34,170 nucleotides of DNA from Phaeodactylibacter sp. (GTDB lineage: Bacteria > Bacteroidota > Bacteroidia > Chitinophagales > Saprospiraceae): assembly GCA_024103175.1 (NCBI GenBank), contig JAGFJE010000243.1, positions 1-34,170 of the forward strand. The letters are read 5' to 3'. Position 1 is the first letter of the stretch, and each line of letters opens with the position of its first letter. This document shows positions 15,817 through 24,289 of this stretch, piece by piece. A model generated the notes under the pieces. That model saw only the letters and a program-made list of their open reading frames with translations. It was not told the DNA's origin and ran no database searches. The position numbers and the translations under genes were made by a program.

Positions 15817-16398
15817 TTAATCCAGTACAGATAAGGCGGTATGAACGACTCGGGAAAACTCCCTGAAAGAGGTGTGGGTCTTCGACGCTACTTTCAGGCC
15901 ATTGTAGAAGGTAAAGAGGTATGCCGACAAAGCGTGCAGGTCCTTTTCCGGGCTGATCTCGCCCTGCTCGACGCCCCTCTGCAGGTATTGGAGGAAGAGA
16001 TGCTCCATAGCTTTCCGCTGGTAAGTGATGCGCTGTACCCAGGCTTTGCTGTTGGGGACCAACTCGGTGGTGGTGTTGACGACAAAGCAGCCTTTTTGGC
16101 CTTCATCTTCGACGGCCTCCTTGGCCTCGGAGAGGAAAAAGGCCTCCAGCGCTTTGCGGGCGGATTGGTGGCGGCTGAGTTTGGCGACCGCCTGGGCGGA
16201 GTAGTCTTTTATATATCGCTGGAAGGCTTTTTCGAAGAGAATGTCCTTGCCTTCAAAGGCATCATAGAGACTCGCCCGGTTGATGCCCAGATAGTCAACC
16301 AAGTTTTGTATGGAAGTGGCGTGATAGCCCTGCTTCCAGAACAGTTCCATGGCTTTGCGGAGGACTTCTTCTTCGTCGAATTGTTTCACTCTTGGCAT
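15817..16398 (-). CDS. TetR/AcrR-family transcriptional regulator
   Basis: The 193-residue protein has the TetR N-terminal helix-turn-helix: FDEEEVLRKAMELFWKQGYHATSIQNLV then LGINRASLYDAFEGKDILFEKAF (read across residues 6-55). The C-terminal ligand domain includes GCFVVNTTTELVPN, as in the TetR_C proteins of the YcdC/NemR-like branch. ATG 16398 is chosen because it begins directly with MPRVKQFDEEE; the longer frame adds upstream repeat-like DNA. Candidate operators lie at 16510-16587. No clear divergent target gene follows, so it may control itself, a remote gene, or a lost neighbour. Confidence 0.92.
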   Translation of the reverse strand: MPRVKQFDEEEVLRKAMELFWKQGYHATSIQNLVDYLGINRASLYDAFEGKDILFEKAFQRYIKDYSAQAVAKLSRHQSARKALEAFFLSEAKEAVEDEGQKGCFVVNTTTELVPNSKAWVQRITYQRKAMEHLFLQYLQRGVEQGEISPEKDLHALSAYLFTFYNGLKVASKTHTSFREFSRVVHTALSVLD

Positions 16399-16509
16399 AA
16401 TCCGGAAGTTGGAATTCGGAAGCCGGAATTGCCATCTGGACAATCATTAAAAGCCCTTTCCGATTTCCGACTTCGCAATTAAGCAATATCTCCAAAAGTA
16501 ATATTTCTG

Positions 16510-16587
16510 AATGATCGTTCCGGATTCAAAGATTCAATATTGGAATGAATATTCCAAATAAAAAATGATTTTATTGGAACGATCGTT
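16510..16587. promoter_or_regulatory. Candidate TetR operator region
   Basis: Three dyads sit upstream of the TetR start: AATGATCGTTCC (16510-16521), TTGGAAT-N4-ATTCCAA (16540-16557), and GGAACGATCGTT (16576-16587). The outer two are inverted copies of one another at 11 of 12 positions, and the right one contains the perfect palindrome AACGATCGTT. Such paired palindromes suit TetR dimers. Confidence 0.5.
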
Positions 16588-16803
16588 TTTTAAGTTTTCT
16601 GCACGTTGCGGCGTACCGTCATAAACGGCATAAAGTATCAGGTTCCCGCCCTGTGTGGCTAGGAGACAACAATTTGATGGGCCGAGGGCGGAAGCAATTG
16701 CCCAAAGCCTGCGTACGAGTGGACTCCAGCGCCTATCAGGCTTCGGCCGCCGGAGGGGAATTGAGCGGGCAACTCGAAGTTCTAACGCCTGTTCAACTAA
16801 AAT
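16588..16803. other. Gene-free stretch opposite the TetR regulator
   Basis: With the operator region this completes a 405-bp gap (16399-16803). I see no recognisable protein; the only longer plus frame (GTG at 16653) runs antisense into the GH3 gene and resembles nothing. It may be a relic of a gene once controlled by the TetR regulator, but no homology supports this. Confidence 0.35.
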
Positions 16804-18669
16804 TTAATAGCTCAGCCCGTGTCCAAACTCATACAATGGCGCTTCCGAATCGTGGGGCACATCCGGTTTCTGATTCCGTACAGCCTCCATCGAGGAAGGA
16901 AGCTCAAATGGCAGTTTTCCTTTCGGGCGGGCGATGCCGAAGATCACGTCAAGCACGGCCGCGTCGCTGGCGCCGTAGTTGGCCAGCACCGCTTTTGCCC
17001 GGGCGTTGATCTCCGGGATAACGGCGGGGCGGTCGAGGTAAATGTCGACGATGGTAGGTACGGTATTAAGTAAGTTGAGGATCTTTTCTTTTTCTGCCCC
17101 TTTGAAGTCCAGGTCCCCATGGTGGAAGCCTCGGGCGAATTCGATATTGGTTTCCACCGGGTACCAGGGCGTATTGAGGCGGATGATGGCCAGATCTGCT
17201 TCTTCGGGGGTTGTCACCACAGTACCGTATTGGGAAGCTGCCGTTGAGTCCAGGTTTTCCACATACAGCCTGAGCGTTCCTGCTTGCAGGGGAAGGAGGT
17301 TATCTTCGTTTTTCAGCAGGGTCATGGCGCGGCGCTGGGCGGCATTACCGGCTTCGACAAACTCCGGTTTTCCCACTACCCGCTTCATCGCGTCCAGATT
17401 GATGTAAGGGTTGTCGAACAGGCCGAGGCGGAACTTTACCCGCAGGAGGCGCCGGACGGATTCGTTTAGCCGTTCTTCGCTGAGGCGGCCGCCGTTCACC
17501 AGTTGCACCACGACTTCAGGAATGGCCTCTCCCCCGAACTGGTCGGCGCCGGCCTCGATAATGCGGAGCACCCTGTCTGCTGTGCTCAGTTCTTCCACGC
17601 CCCATGCCCGGGCATTCCAGACGACGCCCTGGCCCATGGGTTCATCGGTAACCAGGCCCCAGTCGGTACATACTACGCCGTCGTAACCATACTTTTCACG
17701 CAGCAGGCCGGTGATAATGGCCTTATTGTAAGCAAATCCCACCTCTTCGTACTCCAGTCCGGTAGGCACGCCATAGTAGGGCATGATGGCGGCTGTTCCT
17801 GCCTCGAAAGCAGCTTCGAAGGGAATGAGGTGGTAGCCGAAATTGCCTCCCGGATAAACCTGCCCCTTGTGGAAAGCAAAGTGTGGGTCGAGCCCTTCCT
17901 TTTGTGGGCCGCCGCCGGGGAAGTGTTTTGTCATGCAGGCCACCCCATTGGAGTCGAGTTGTTCTCCCTGGAAGCCCAGGATATAGGCTTTAGCGAGGCG
18001 GGCGGACAGCTCCGCATCCTCTCCGAAGGTGCCGCTGACACGCGCCCAGCGGGGTTCGGTGGCCAGGTCGATGGAGGGGTGGAGCGCCTCGCGGATACCC
18101 ACAGCCAGATATTCCTGGCGGGCGATGTCGGCAAACTCACGCATCAGGGCCGTATCGCCGGTGGCGGCAAAGCCAAGCTGTTCGGGCCATTGGGAAAACC
18201 CCTGGGCTTCCATAGCGAAAATGGATCGGCTGAAGTAGTGGCGCGGGTCGGAGGCGATGGTGACGGGAATGCCCAGGCGGCTTTCTTCGGCCACCTTCTG
18301 GATGTTGTTGTACCATTTGGCCAGCGCTTCCACGGAGGGGATACTCCAGATGTTGAAATGGGCCATGTGTTTTTCCTTAAGCAGTGTGACGGCGCTGACG
18401 CGAGGGCGGCCAAAAACGGATACCGCTTCTTCGCTGGCGGCGCCGTCCTCCGGAACGCCGGTTCCGTCGATGAACAGCAGGCCCGCCTTTTCTTCTACCG
18501 TCATCTGCTGGAGCAGGCCGTTTACTCTGGCCTCGATGGGTTGGGAGGGGTCCTCATAGACATCCATTTTACCGTTCTTGTTGAGGTCGCGGTAAGGCGT
18601 GTTGTCAGATGGGGTGGAGGTACAGGCGGCCAGTAAGGCCAGGAAAATTAAGAGCGGAAGGTTTTTCAT
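16804..18669 (-). CDS. Glycoside hydrolase family 3 lipoprotein (beta-glucosidase/beta-hexosaminidase type)
   Basis: The 621-residue protein has a lipoprotein signal (LLAAC, C16), a short Asp/Asn-rich DLNKNGKMDVYED segment that resembles an EF-hand/dockerin-like calcium loop, then a GH3 (alpha/beta)8 domain: MTVEEKAGLL, KHFPGGG (248-254), and the nucleophile in GVVCTDWG (D336). A C-terminal alpha/beta sandwich (about 430-600) includes RAMTLLKNEDNLLPL. There is no second nucleophile or truncation. It should hydrolyse beta-linked glycosides in the periplasm or on the cell surface; the exact sugar cannot be read. It is a single gene, with the TAAAA-linked palindromic repeats upstream of its start. 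Confidence 0.93.
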   Translation of the reverse strand: MKNLPLLIFLALLAACTSTPSDNTPYRDLNKNGKMDVYEDPSQPIEARVNGLLQQMTVEEKAGLLFIDGTGVPEDGAASEEAVSVFGRPRVSAVTLLKEKHMAHFNIWSIPSVEALAKWYNNIQKVAEESRLGIPVTIASDPRHYFSRSIFAMEAQGFSQWPEQLGFAATGDTALMREFADIARQEYLAVGIREALHPSIDLATEPRWARVSGTFGEDAELSARLAKAYILGFQGEQLDSNGVACMTKHFPGGGPQKEGLDPHFAFHKGQVYPGGNFGYHLIPFEAAFEAGTAAIMPYYGVPTGLEYEEVGFAYNKAIITGLLREKYGYDGVVCTDWGLVTDEPMGQGVVWNARAWGVEELSTADRVLRIIEAGADQFGGEAIPEVVVQLVNGGRLSEERLNESVRRLLRVKFRLGLFDNPYINLDAMKRVVGKPEFVEAGNAAQRRAMTLLKNEDNLLPLQAGTLRLYVENLDSTAASQYGTVVTTPEEADLAIIRLNTPWYPVETNIEFARGFHHGDLDFKGAEKEKILNLLNTVPTIVDIYLDRPAVIPEINARAKAVLANYGASDAAVLDVIFGIARPKGKLPFELPSSMEAVRNQKPDVPHDSEAPLYEFGHGLSY

Positions 18670-18723
18670 AAATCGTCGGTATTTGGATTATTATGTTTTA
18701 AGATGGCGTGTAACGAACCACGA

Positions 18724-18810
18724 ATTTTACCCGGACGAGCCCCGTACTTCATGGAAGTCGGGGCGAAGACGGGCAACGAATTTTACCCGGACGAGCGCAG
18801 CGAAGACGGG
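18724..18810. repeat. Two palindromic repeat units (TTTTACCCG ... GCGAAGACGGG)
   Basis: Unit 1 spans 18724-18773 and unit 2 spans 18780-18810. Both begin ATTTTACCCGGACGAGC and end GCGAAGACGGG; unit 1 has an extra inner stem (CCCCG...CGGGG). The 20 bases at 18721-18740 recur exactly at 18777-18796, and 19 bases at 18763-18781 recur at 18800-18818. A third member lies at 26191-26222. They are between the 3' end of the Lrp gene and the start of the GH3 gene and may form strong RNA hairpins. Confidence 0.8.
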
Positions 18811-18817
18811 CAACGAA

Positions 18818-19282
18818 TCACCCCACCGGCACCCCCACGCCCCACTTCACCTGCGTCATCACAAAGGAACTCTGTACGTTGCCGATATTGTCCAGCGCCG
18901 CCAGCTTGTTGACGATAAAATCCTGATAAGACTTCATATCGGTGGAGACCACCTTGAGCAGGTAGTCGAACATGCCGGCGATATGGTAGCATTCCACGAC
19001 CTCGTTCAGGTGCAGCACTTCGTCCTCGAATTTCTGAAGGAAGGCCTGGGCGTGCTCCTTGAGTTGTACGTTGCAGTAGGCGACGAGGTGGTACCCCATC
19101 TTTTCCTTGTCCAGCAGGGCGGCGTACCCGCGGATATAGCCGTATTCTTCCAGCCGCCGAATGCGTTCAAAGACAGGGGTAGTGCTCATGCCCAGCCGGG
19201 CGGCGACTTCCTTGTTGGTGTACTTGGCGTTTTCCTGCAGCAGGGTCAGGATGCGCCGGTCGGTGGCGTCGAGAGGCTTCAT
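18818..19282 (-). CDS. Lrp/AsnC-family transcriptional regulator
   Basis: The 154-residue protein has the Lrp winged helix-turn-helix (LDATDRRILTLLQENAKYTN then LGMSTTPVFERIRRLEEYGYI) and the RAM/ASNC ligand domain (YCNVQLKEH, VECYHIAGMFDYLLKV). It is divergent from the PLP lyase gene at 19462. In Pseudomonas putida an Lrp-type regulator (MdeR) controls the neighbouring methionine gamma-lyase gene mdeA, so local control by methionine or cysteine is a reasonable inference. Its stop codon lies inside the second palindromic repeat. Confidence 0.95.
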   Translation of the reverse strand: MKPLDATDRRILTLLQENAKYTNKEVAARLGMSTTPVFERIRRLEEYGYIRGYAALLDKEKMGYHLVAYCNVQLKEHAQAFLQKFEDEVLHLNEVVECYHIAGMFDYLLKVVSTDMKSYQDFIVNKLAALDNIGNVQSSFVMTQVKWGVGVPVG

Positions 19283-19410
19283 GGGCGAAAATTTTTCTAT
19301 GGCGAGGCAATTGAATCTGATTATCTAAGTACATTTTCTTTCTTGAGGATGAAATTAAGTTTTATTTTCTTCAGTTGATATTCGTCATGGAAAAATAATC
19401 TACTAAAAGT

Positions 19411-19418
19411 TACATTTG
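19411..19418 (+). promoter_or_regulatory. Promoter -7 element TACATTTG for the PLP lyase
   Basis: This is an exact match to TANNTTTG, 44 bases before ATG 19462. The -33 region (ATGG at 19387-19390, 20 bases upstream) is poor, which is compatible with a promoter that needs an activator such as the divergent Lrp protein. Confidence 0.5.
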
Positions 19419-19461
19419 TAAGGCAACGAATGGACTTTTCCTAACCAAATAAAGAAATAAG

Positions 19462-20748
19462 ATGCCCTACCAGAAATTTCAACCGGAGAGCCTGATGATG
19501 TCCTTTGGCCACCAATCAGGCATGGCGAGGGGCGCCGTGAAAGCCCCTGTTTATCAGACCTCCACCTTTGCCTTTGAAACGGCAGAAGAAGGCAAGGATT
19601 TCTTCGAACTGGCCTACGGCCTGCGCGAGCCCGTCAACGGGGAGGCTCCGGGCATGATCTACAGCCGCCTGGACAACCCCAACCTGGAGATCCTGGAAAA
19701 GCGCCTCAGCCTGTGGGATGAGGCCGAAGCCTGCGCTGTCTTTTCCAGCGGCATGGCGGCCATTTCGACCACGATATTCGAATTTCTGAAGCCCGGCGAT
19801 GTTTTACTGTACAGCAGCCCGCTGTATGGGGGCACCGTTCATTTCATCACCGAAGTACTCACCCGGTACGGCATACAGGTGCTTCCATTTTATTACCATC
19901 AGCAACCGGAGGACATCCTGCGGCAGCTGAACGCCAAGCGGCAGGTTCAGCGTGTGGCCATGATCTATATAGAAACACCCGCCAACCCTACGAACCGGCT
20001 GATCGATATCGAGGCCATGAGCACGTTGGCCAAAACATTGTCAACCGAAGACCGGCAGGTACTTACCGTTGTGGACAATACCTATATGGGGCCGCTGTGG
20101 CAGCACCCGCTGCAGCTTGGCGCCGACCTGGTGGTTTATTCTGCTACCAAATATATTGGAGGGCACAGCGACGTTATCGCCGGCGCGGTATTGGGAAATA
20201 AGGAAATGGTTGAACGGGTTAAAGGGCTGCGCACCTTTTTCGGCAGTATGGCGAGCCCCTATGACGCCTGGCTGCTTACCCGGAGCTTGGAAACCCTGAA
20301 GCTGCGCATGGAAAAACAAACCCGAAACGCCCAGCGCATCGCCCGTTTTTTGCAGAACCACCCGATGGTGGAACGCGTCCATTACCTTGGCCTACTCACC
20401 GAGGCGGATGATGATCAGTACCGGATCTACCAAAAGCAGTGCAGCGCTCCCGGGGCCATGCTGGCCTTTGAGATTCGGGGTGGTGAAAAGGAGGCTTTCA
20501 CTTTTCTCAACAACCTCAAGCTGATAAAACTGGCCGTCAGCCTGGGCAGCACGGAATCGCTGGCACAGCACCCGGCTACGATGACCCATGCCGGCATTCC
20601 GGAAGACGTGCTGGCGGAGATGGGTATTTCCGAAAAGCTGATCCGCCTGTCGGTAGGTGTGGAAAATGTGCGGGACCTGATCTCGGTCATCGAGCATGCT
20701 CTGGAGAAAGCGGCGGAAGTGCGGGAAGCAGAGATGGCCGTTTCCTGA
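19462..20748 (+). CDS. PLP-dependent Cys/Met metabolism enzyme (methionine gamma-lyase/cystathionine gamma-synthase family)
   Basis: The 428-residue protein shows the family's PLP site: YSATKYIGGHSD with Schiff-base K230, VVDNTY (D205), YSRLDNP (Y67, R69) contributed across the dimer, and SSGMAAIS. Y122 in LYGGT is the catalytic tyrosine. The position of the methionine gamma-lyase cysteine (C116 in P. putida) is Gly124 here, so a lyase specific for methionine is less sure; cystathionine lyase/synthase or a cysteine-acting H2S-releasing enzyme are alternatives. It is cytoplasmic and divergent from an Lrp regulator. If it releases H2S or methanethiol it would feed the persulfide dioxygenase route. 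Confidence 0.92.
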   Translation: MPYQKFQPESLMMSFGHQSGMARGAVKAPVYQTSTFAFETAEEGKDFFELAYGLREPVNGEAPGMIYSRLDNPNLEILEKRLSLWDEAEACAVFSSGMAAISTTIFEFLKPGDVLLYSSPLYGGTVHFITEVLTRYGIQVLPFYYHQQPEDILRQLNAKRQVQRVAMIYIETPANPTNRLIDIEAMSTLAKTLSTEDRQVLTVVDNTYMGPLWQHPLQLGADLVVYSATKYIGGHSDVIAGAVLGNKEMVERVKGLRTFFGSMASPYDAWLLTRSLETLKLRMEKQTRNAQRIARFLQNHPMVERVHYLGLLTEADDDQYRIYQKQCSAPGAMLAFEIRGGEKEAFTFLNNLKLIKLAVSLGSTESLAQHPATMTHAGIPEDVLAEMGISEKLIRLSVGVENVRDLISVIEHALEKAAEVREAEMAVS

Positions 20749-20793
20749 AAGCCGCCTGTGGCGCCGGCTGCGATGTATCGTAGTAACCCCTAA

Positions 20794-20862
20794 CTTTTGG
20801 GCAACAAAAGCAAAAACTGACAATTGACTGGAAGGCCTTCCTGCTTATCTTTTGCCCAAAAG
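20794..20862 (+). promoter_or_regulatory. Inverted repeats overlapping a candidate promoter of the BNR protein gene
   Basis: CTTTTGGGCAA (20794-20804) and TTGCCCAAAAG (20852-20862) are perfect inverted copies. The second belongs to a compact palindrome, CTTTTG-CC-CAAAAG. TTG at 20824 and TATCTTTTG at 20846 (19-base spacing) resemble the -33/-7 elements with one extra T. If used, the transcript would start within about ten bases of ATG 20869. Confidence 0.35.
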
Positions 20863-20868
20863 AAAGCT

Positions 20869-23367
20869 ATGAAGATTTTTATCACAGTAATATCCTTGTT
20901 TTTTTGCATGTCCACTCCCCTTTGGGCTCAGTTGCCGGAAGGGCAGGAATACGGAGAGGGAGAAACCCCCGCTCTGCGCGAGCAGTATTTCCGGGAGCTT
21001 CGCCGCTTTAGAGATGGCAGCATGCCGGATGTATGGCAGGAATTCATACGGATGCGGGCACACACCAGCCAGCGTTCGGGCGGCCTGCCGGCTGCCGAAT
21101 GGCAAAGCCTCGGCCCCAATACGATGGACAGCCTGGCGGGCCGGATGGGTTGTTACGCTTTCAACCCGTTGAACCCGCAAACGCTGCTAGCCGGCTCTGC
21201 CAGCGGCGGGGTGTGGAAAACTACCGACGGAGCGGAGCGCTGGCAACCTTTGTCGGACGAGCTGCCTTCATTGCGTATTTCGGCCATTGCTTTCAACCCG
21301 GCCGACACCAACCACATCATGGCCGGCACCGGCCAGTACATGGGGCGCTCGTTCACCCTCCAGCCTGGCGTCGGCCTATTGGAGTCCTTTGACGGAGGAG
21401 AAACCTGGGCTCCCAATAGCCTGTTCTATGCCTTCTCCCAGGGCGTTTCCATCAGCCGGATCATTTGGGATGCACAAAATATCTACGTGGCGGCGACAGA
21501 CAGCCTGTGGGTGTCCCGCGACGGCGGGCAGAGTTGGAAGGGTACGCTAGGTGGAAATGTATGTGGCCTGGAGATCTCCCGGCGGGCGCCACAAATCCTG
21601 TATGCCGCCGTTCACTCCACAGGGATCTACCGAAGTACAAATAGCGGAGAGGATTGGGAAGCGCTGGCCTCAGGCTTGCCTTCCACCAATATTCACCGCA
21701 TCGGCCTTGCCATCAGCGACAGCTTTCCGGATTTCCTGCTGGCCAGTATTGTTCAGCCCGGCTCTTTCGGGCTGCGGGGCCTGTACAAGACTTCCAATGG
21801 GGGAGACAGCTGGCAGGTGGTTCCCAACCCCCCCGACTACCTGTGTAACGGCGGCAGCTGCCTGGGTTGGTTTGTCAATATGGTGGCCGTCTCTCCGGTG
21901 GACACCAACGTGATCTTCCTGGGCGGGCCCAAATTGTACCGCACCGTCACCGGCGGAGATTCCTGGCAATGGGTAGATTACTACTCCAACGGGCTGGGCC
22001 CCGAAAACCGGGGGTTGGCCTACGTCGACCAGTGGGCTGTCGGTTTCAGCCCGGCCAACCCCAATGTCGTTTACGTTTTCAACGACGGCGGGGTGCAAAA
22101 GTCGTACGACCGTGGCGGCTATTGGATCAAAAAGAACGAAGGCCTGGTGACCGCCCAGTTCTACCGCATCGCCAGTTTTCCGGGAGATACCAACCTGCTC
22201 ATCGGCGGCCTGCAGGACCACGGCCTGTATTACCTGGACTATGCCGGTGGCAATATCCACTGGCGCCAATGGTATGTTGGCGACGGCTGTGCCCTGAGTT
22301 TCGACCCGAACGACCCCAACCGGGTATATGGAGACAATATCTTTGGCGTTCACTACCGGAACGACAATGTTACCGCTGGCCTTTTCAATACCATACCCAT
22401 AAACAATGGCGTCACCGGTAGCAATTCTGTTGCCTTTCACTTTGCTACTACCCATCACCCCACAGCGTCCGGTATACTCTACACCGCCAATGACAACAAT
22501 ATTTTTAAAACCACCAACGGCGGCAGTTTCTGGAACATCGCAGCCAATATTCCCTTTGTCAAGGCCATCGAGATCAGCCCGCTGGACCCCGATATCGTTT
22601 ACGCTGCCCGGTGGGACAACAGCAACTGGGGGTTTCACCGTTCCTTCGACGGAGGCGGCAACTGGGAGGAAACGCCGCAGTCGCCCGGCTGGCGGGTTAC
22701 GGATGTCGAGGCCTGTCCGGTTCATCCCGGAGTTGTTTACGCCACCCGCAACAGTGCTTTTCCCGATAATCCCCACGTTTATAAATCGATGGACCACGGG
22801 AGTACCTGGGCAGCAATAAGCGAAGGGTTGCCGGATGTTTCAACCAATACCATTGCCGTTAATCCATTCAACCCCGAAATCGTTTATGTGGGAACGGACC
22901 TGGGCGTTTTCATCAGCCAGGACGGCGGCATGAGCTGGAGTGAATACAACGACAACCTGCCTCCCTATTATGTGATGGACATGCATTATCATCCCATGGA
23001 CTCCACCCTGCGGATCGGCACGCTGGGGCGCGGCGCCTGGAAAACAAAGTCTTTTTGCGATGTGCCGATCGGTACTCAGGAACCCGGCGGCGCCGGCCCT
23101 CCCACGTTGGCCCTGGCCCCCAACCCTTTCAGCGATGCCCTGAGCATCACGTTGGAAGTGGAAGAACGAGCGCCCTGCCGGCTCAGTATTCTGAACGGGC
23201 TGGGGCAGGAACTCGTCATCCTGGAAGACGCCTTGCTGGCGCCCGGCAGATATCGTTTTCAATGGGATGGGAGGAACAAAGTGGGAAGGTTTGCTCCCGC
23301 CGGCCTGTACTTTGTGCGCTGGCAGTCAGGGCGCCGAAAACAGGTTGTAAAGGTGGTGAAGAAGTAG
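20869..23367 (+). CDS. Secreted BNR/sortilin-type beta-propeller protein with T9SS sorting domain
   Basis: The 832-residue protein begins with a signal peptide (MKIFITVISLFFCMSTPLWAQ region, about 1-21). It then has about nine BNR/Asp-box motifs of the form S/T-x-D/N-x-G-x-x-W (for example KTTDGAERW, SRDGGQSW, RSTNSGEDW, KTSNGGDSW, RSFDGGGNW, ISQDGGMSW), as in sortilin/VPS10-like and exo-xyloglucanase propellers. The last 75 residues form a type A T9SS C-terminal domain (LAPNPFSD, GLYFVRW, basic end). It is probably exported and attached to the surface or released. I chose ATG 20869 because it starts the signal peptide; the longer TTG frame does not. Function of the propeller is unknown; no sialidase FRIP motif is seen. 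Confidence 0.9.
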   Translation: MKIFITVISLFFCMSTPLWAQLPEGQEYGEGETPALREQYFRELRRFRDGSMPDVWQEFIRMRAHTSQRSGGLPAAEWQSLGPNTMDSLAGRMGCYAFNPLNPQTLLAGSASGGVWKTTDGAERWQPLSDELPSLRISAIAFNPADTNHIMAGTGQYMGRSFTLQPGVGLLESFDGGETWAPNSLFYAFSQGVSISRIIWDAQNIYVAATDSLWVSRDGGQSWKGTLGGNVCGLEISRRAPQILYAAVHSTGIYRSTNSGEDWEALASGLPSTNIHRIGLAISDSFPDFLLASIVQPGSFGLRGLYKTSNGGDSWQVVPNPPDYLCNGGSCLGWFVNMVAVSPVDTNVIFLGGPKLYRTVTGGDSWQWVDYYSNGLGPENRGLAYVDQWAVGFSPANPNVVYVFNDGGVQKSYDRGGYWIKKNEGLVTAQFYRIASFPGDTNLLIGGLQDHGLYYLDYAGGNIHWRQWYVGDGCALSFDPNDPNRVYGDNIFGVHYRNDNVTAGLFNTIPINNGVTGSNSVAFHFATTHHPTASGILYTANDNNIFKTTNGGSFWNIAANIPFVKAIEISPLDPDIVYAARWDNSNWGFHRSFDGGGNWEETPQSPGWRVTDVEACPVHPGVVYATRNSAFPDNPHVYKSMDHGSTWAAISEGLPDVSTNTIAVNPFNPEIVYVGTDLGVFISQDGGMSWSEYNDNLPPYYVMDMHYHPMDSTLRIGTLGRGAWKTKSFCDVPIGTQEPGGAGPPTLALAPNPFSDALSITLEVEERAPCRLSILNGLGQELVILEDALLAPGRYRFQWDGRNKVGRFAPAGLYFVRWQSGRRKQVVKVVKK

Positions 23368-23420
23368 TGAATGTAGAAAAATCGTTTGTATCTTCCCCCT
23401 TTGCTGCAAACGATCCAGAC

Positions 23421-23969
23421 ATGACCCGTGACGAAGCCTACGCTCTGCTCAACCAGATGACGGAAACCGACTCCCTCCTGCGCCACGCCCGCACTGTGGA
23501 GCTGGTGATGCGCGCTCTGGCCCAACACTTCGGCGAAGATGAGGAAAAGTTCGCCGTCGCCGGCCTGCTACACGATGCGGATTACGAGAAGTATCCGGAT
23601 CAACATCCCGGCGTCATTGTGGCCCGGCTGCGGGAAATGGGAGAGGAGGAGGTTGCCCACGCCATCGCCGGCCATTACACCAAATGGAATGTGCCCCGGA
23701 ATTCCCGGCTGGACAAGTGCATCGTTGCCGCCGATGAGCTGACGGGGTTCATTTATGCCGCCGCTCTCATCCGGCCTACCCGTATTGAGGGGATGAATGC
23801 GAAATCTGTCCTGAAAAAATTAAAAACGAAGTCTTTCGCCGCCAGTGTTGACCGCGAGGAGGTCCGTAAGGGAGCGGAACTGCTGGGCTGGGAACTGCGG
23901 GAGCTGATCGAGTTTATCATCCCGGTGCTGGAGGAGCATAAGGAGGAGCTGGAACTGGGGGCTCCGTAG
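23421..23969 (+). CDS. HD-domain (HDIG-like) protein, putative metal-dependent phosphohydrolase
   Basis: This 182-residue soluble protein has the HD pattern: H22 (LLRHARTVE), H51-D52 (GLLHDADYEKYP), further histidines at 62 and 85 (AIAGHYTKW), and D105 (AADELTG). Such small HD proteins hydrolyse phosphate esters such as nucleotides; the substrate is unknown. ATG 23421 fits the family start. It follows the BNR gene by 53 bases on the same strand, so co-transcription is possible though functionally unclear. Confidence 0.88.
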   Translation: MTRDEAYALLNQMTETDSLLRHARTVELVMRALAQHFGEDEEKFAVAGLLHDADYEKYPDQHPGVIVARLREMGEEEVAHAIAGHYTKWNVPRNSRLDKCIVAADELTGFIYAAALIRPTRIEGMNAKSVLKKLKTKSFAASVDREEVRKGAELLGWELRELIEFIIPVLEEHKEELELGAP

Positions 23970-24050
23970 GAATACCGGCGGCAGTTCCATGGAAAAATGC
24001 CCTTGAATGATGGCCCTGTGGCCTACCCGCCTGACGTTGGACGGAGGTTG

Positions 24051-24126
24051 CCGGGACTGTGTACGCCTGCCTGCCAGGCCGTCTGGTAGCTGGCCAGGCG
24101 GGCAGGCAGGGTGCACGAGCCCGGCA
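24051..24126. repeat. Large nested inverted repeat downstream of the HD gene
   Basis: Outer arms GCCGGG (24051-24056) and CCCGGC (24121-24126) enclose perfect 10-base arms CCTGCCTGCC (24067-24076) and GGCAGGCAGG (24102-24111). Together they could fold into one long hairpin in the 320-bp gap 23970-24289, which otherwise holds a promoter at 24251 and no supported gene. No T-run follows. Confidence 0.65.
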
Positions 24127-24250
24127 GCGGCCCTGGGTAGTGTACGCTGTACGAAGTCCCACCGGGCTGTTCAGCATTAGAATGGTAGCCGTTCTATGCT
24201 ACATAGGCTCATTGTCAGGCAGTCCTGGCCAAGAAAATTGCCAGCTTCGG

Positions 24251-24258
24251 TATCTTTG
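24251..24258 (+). promoter_or_regulatory. Promoter -7 element TATCTTTG for the alpha/beta hydrolase
   Basis: Exact TANNTTTG match, 39 bases before ATG 24290. The -33 region is weak (CTGG near 24225). It separates this gene from the HD gene upstream. Confidence 0.5.
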
Positions 24259-24289
24259 TGTAACTTCCCGCCTGTTTAACGGACTTCTC

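Noticed and set aside
16653..17009. GTG-started plus-strand ORF downstream of the TetR operators
   Set aside because: It has no family similarity and runs antisense into the GH3 gene; I could not support it as the TetR target.
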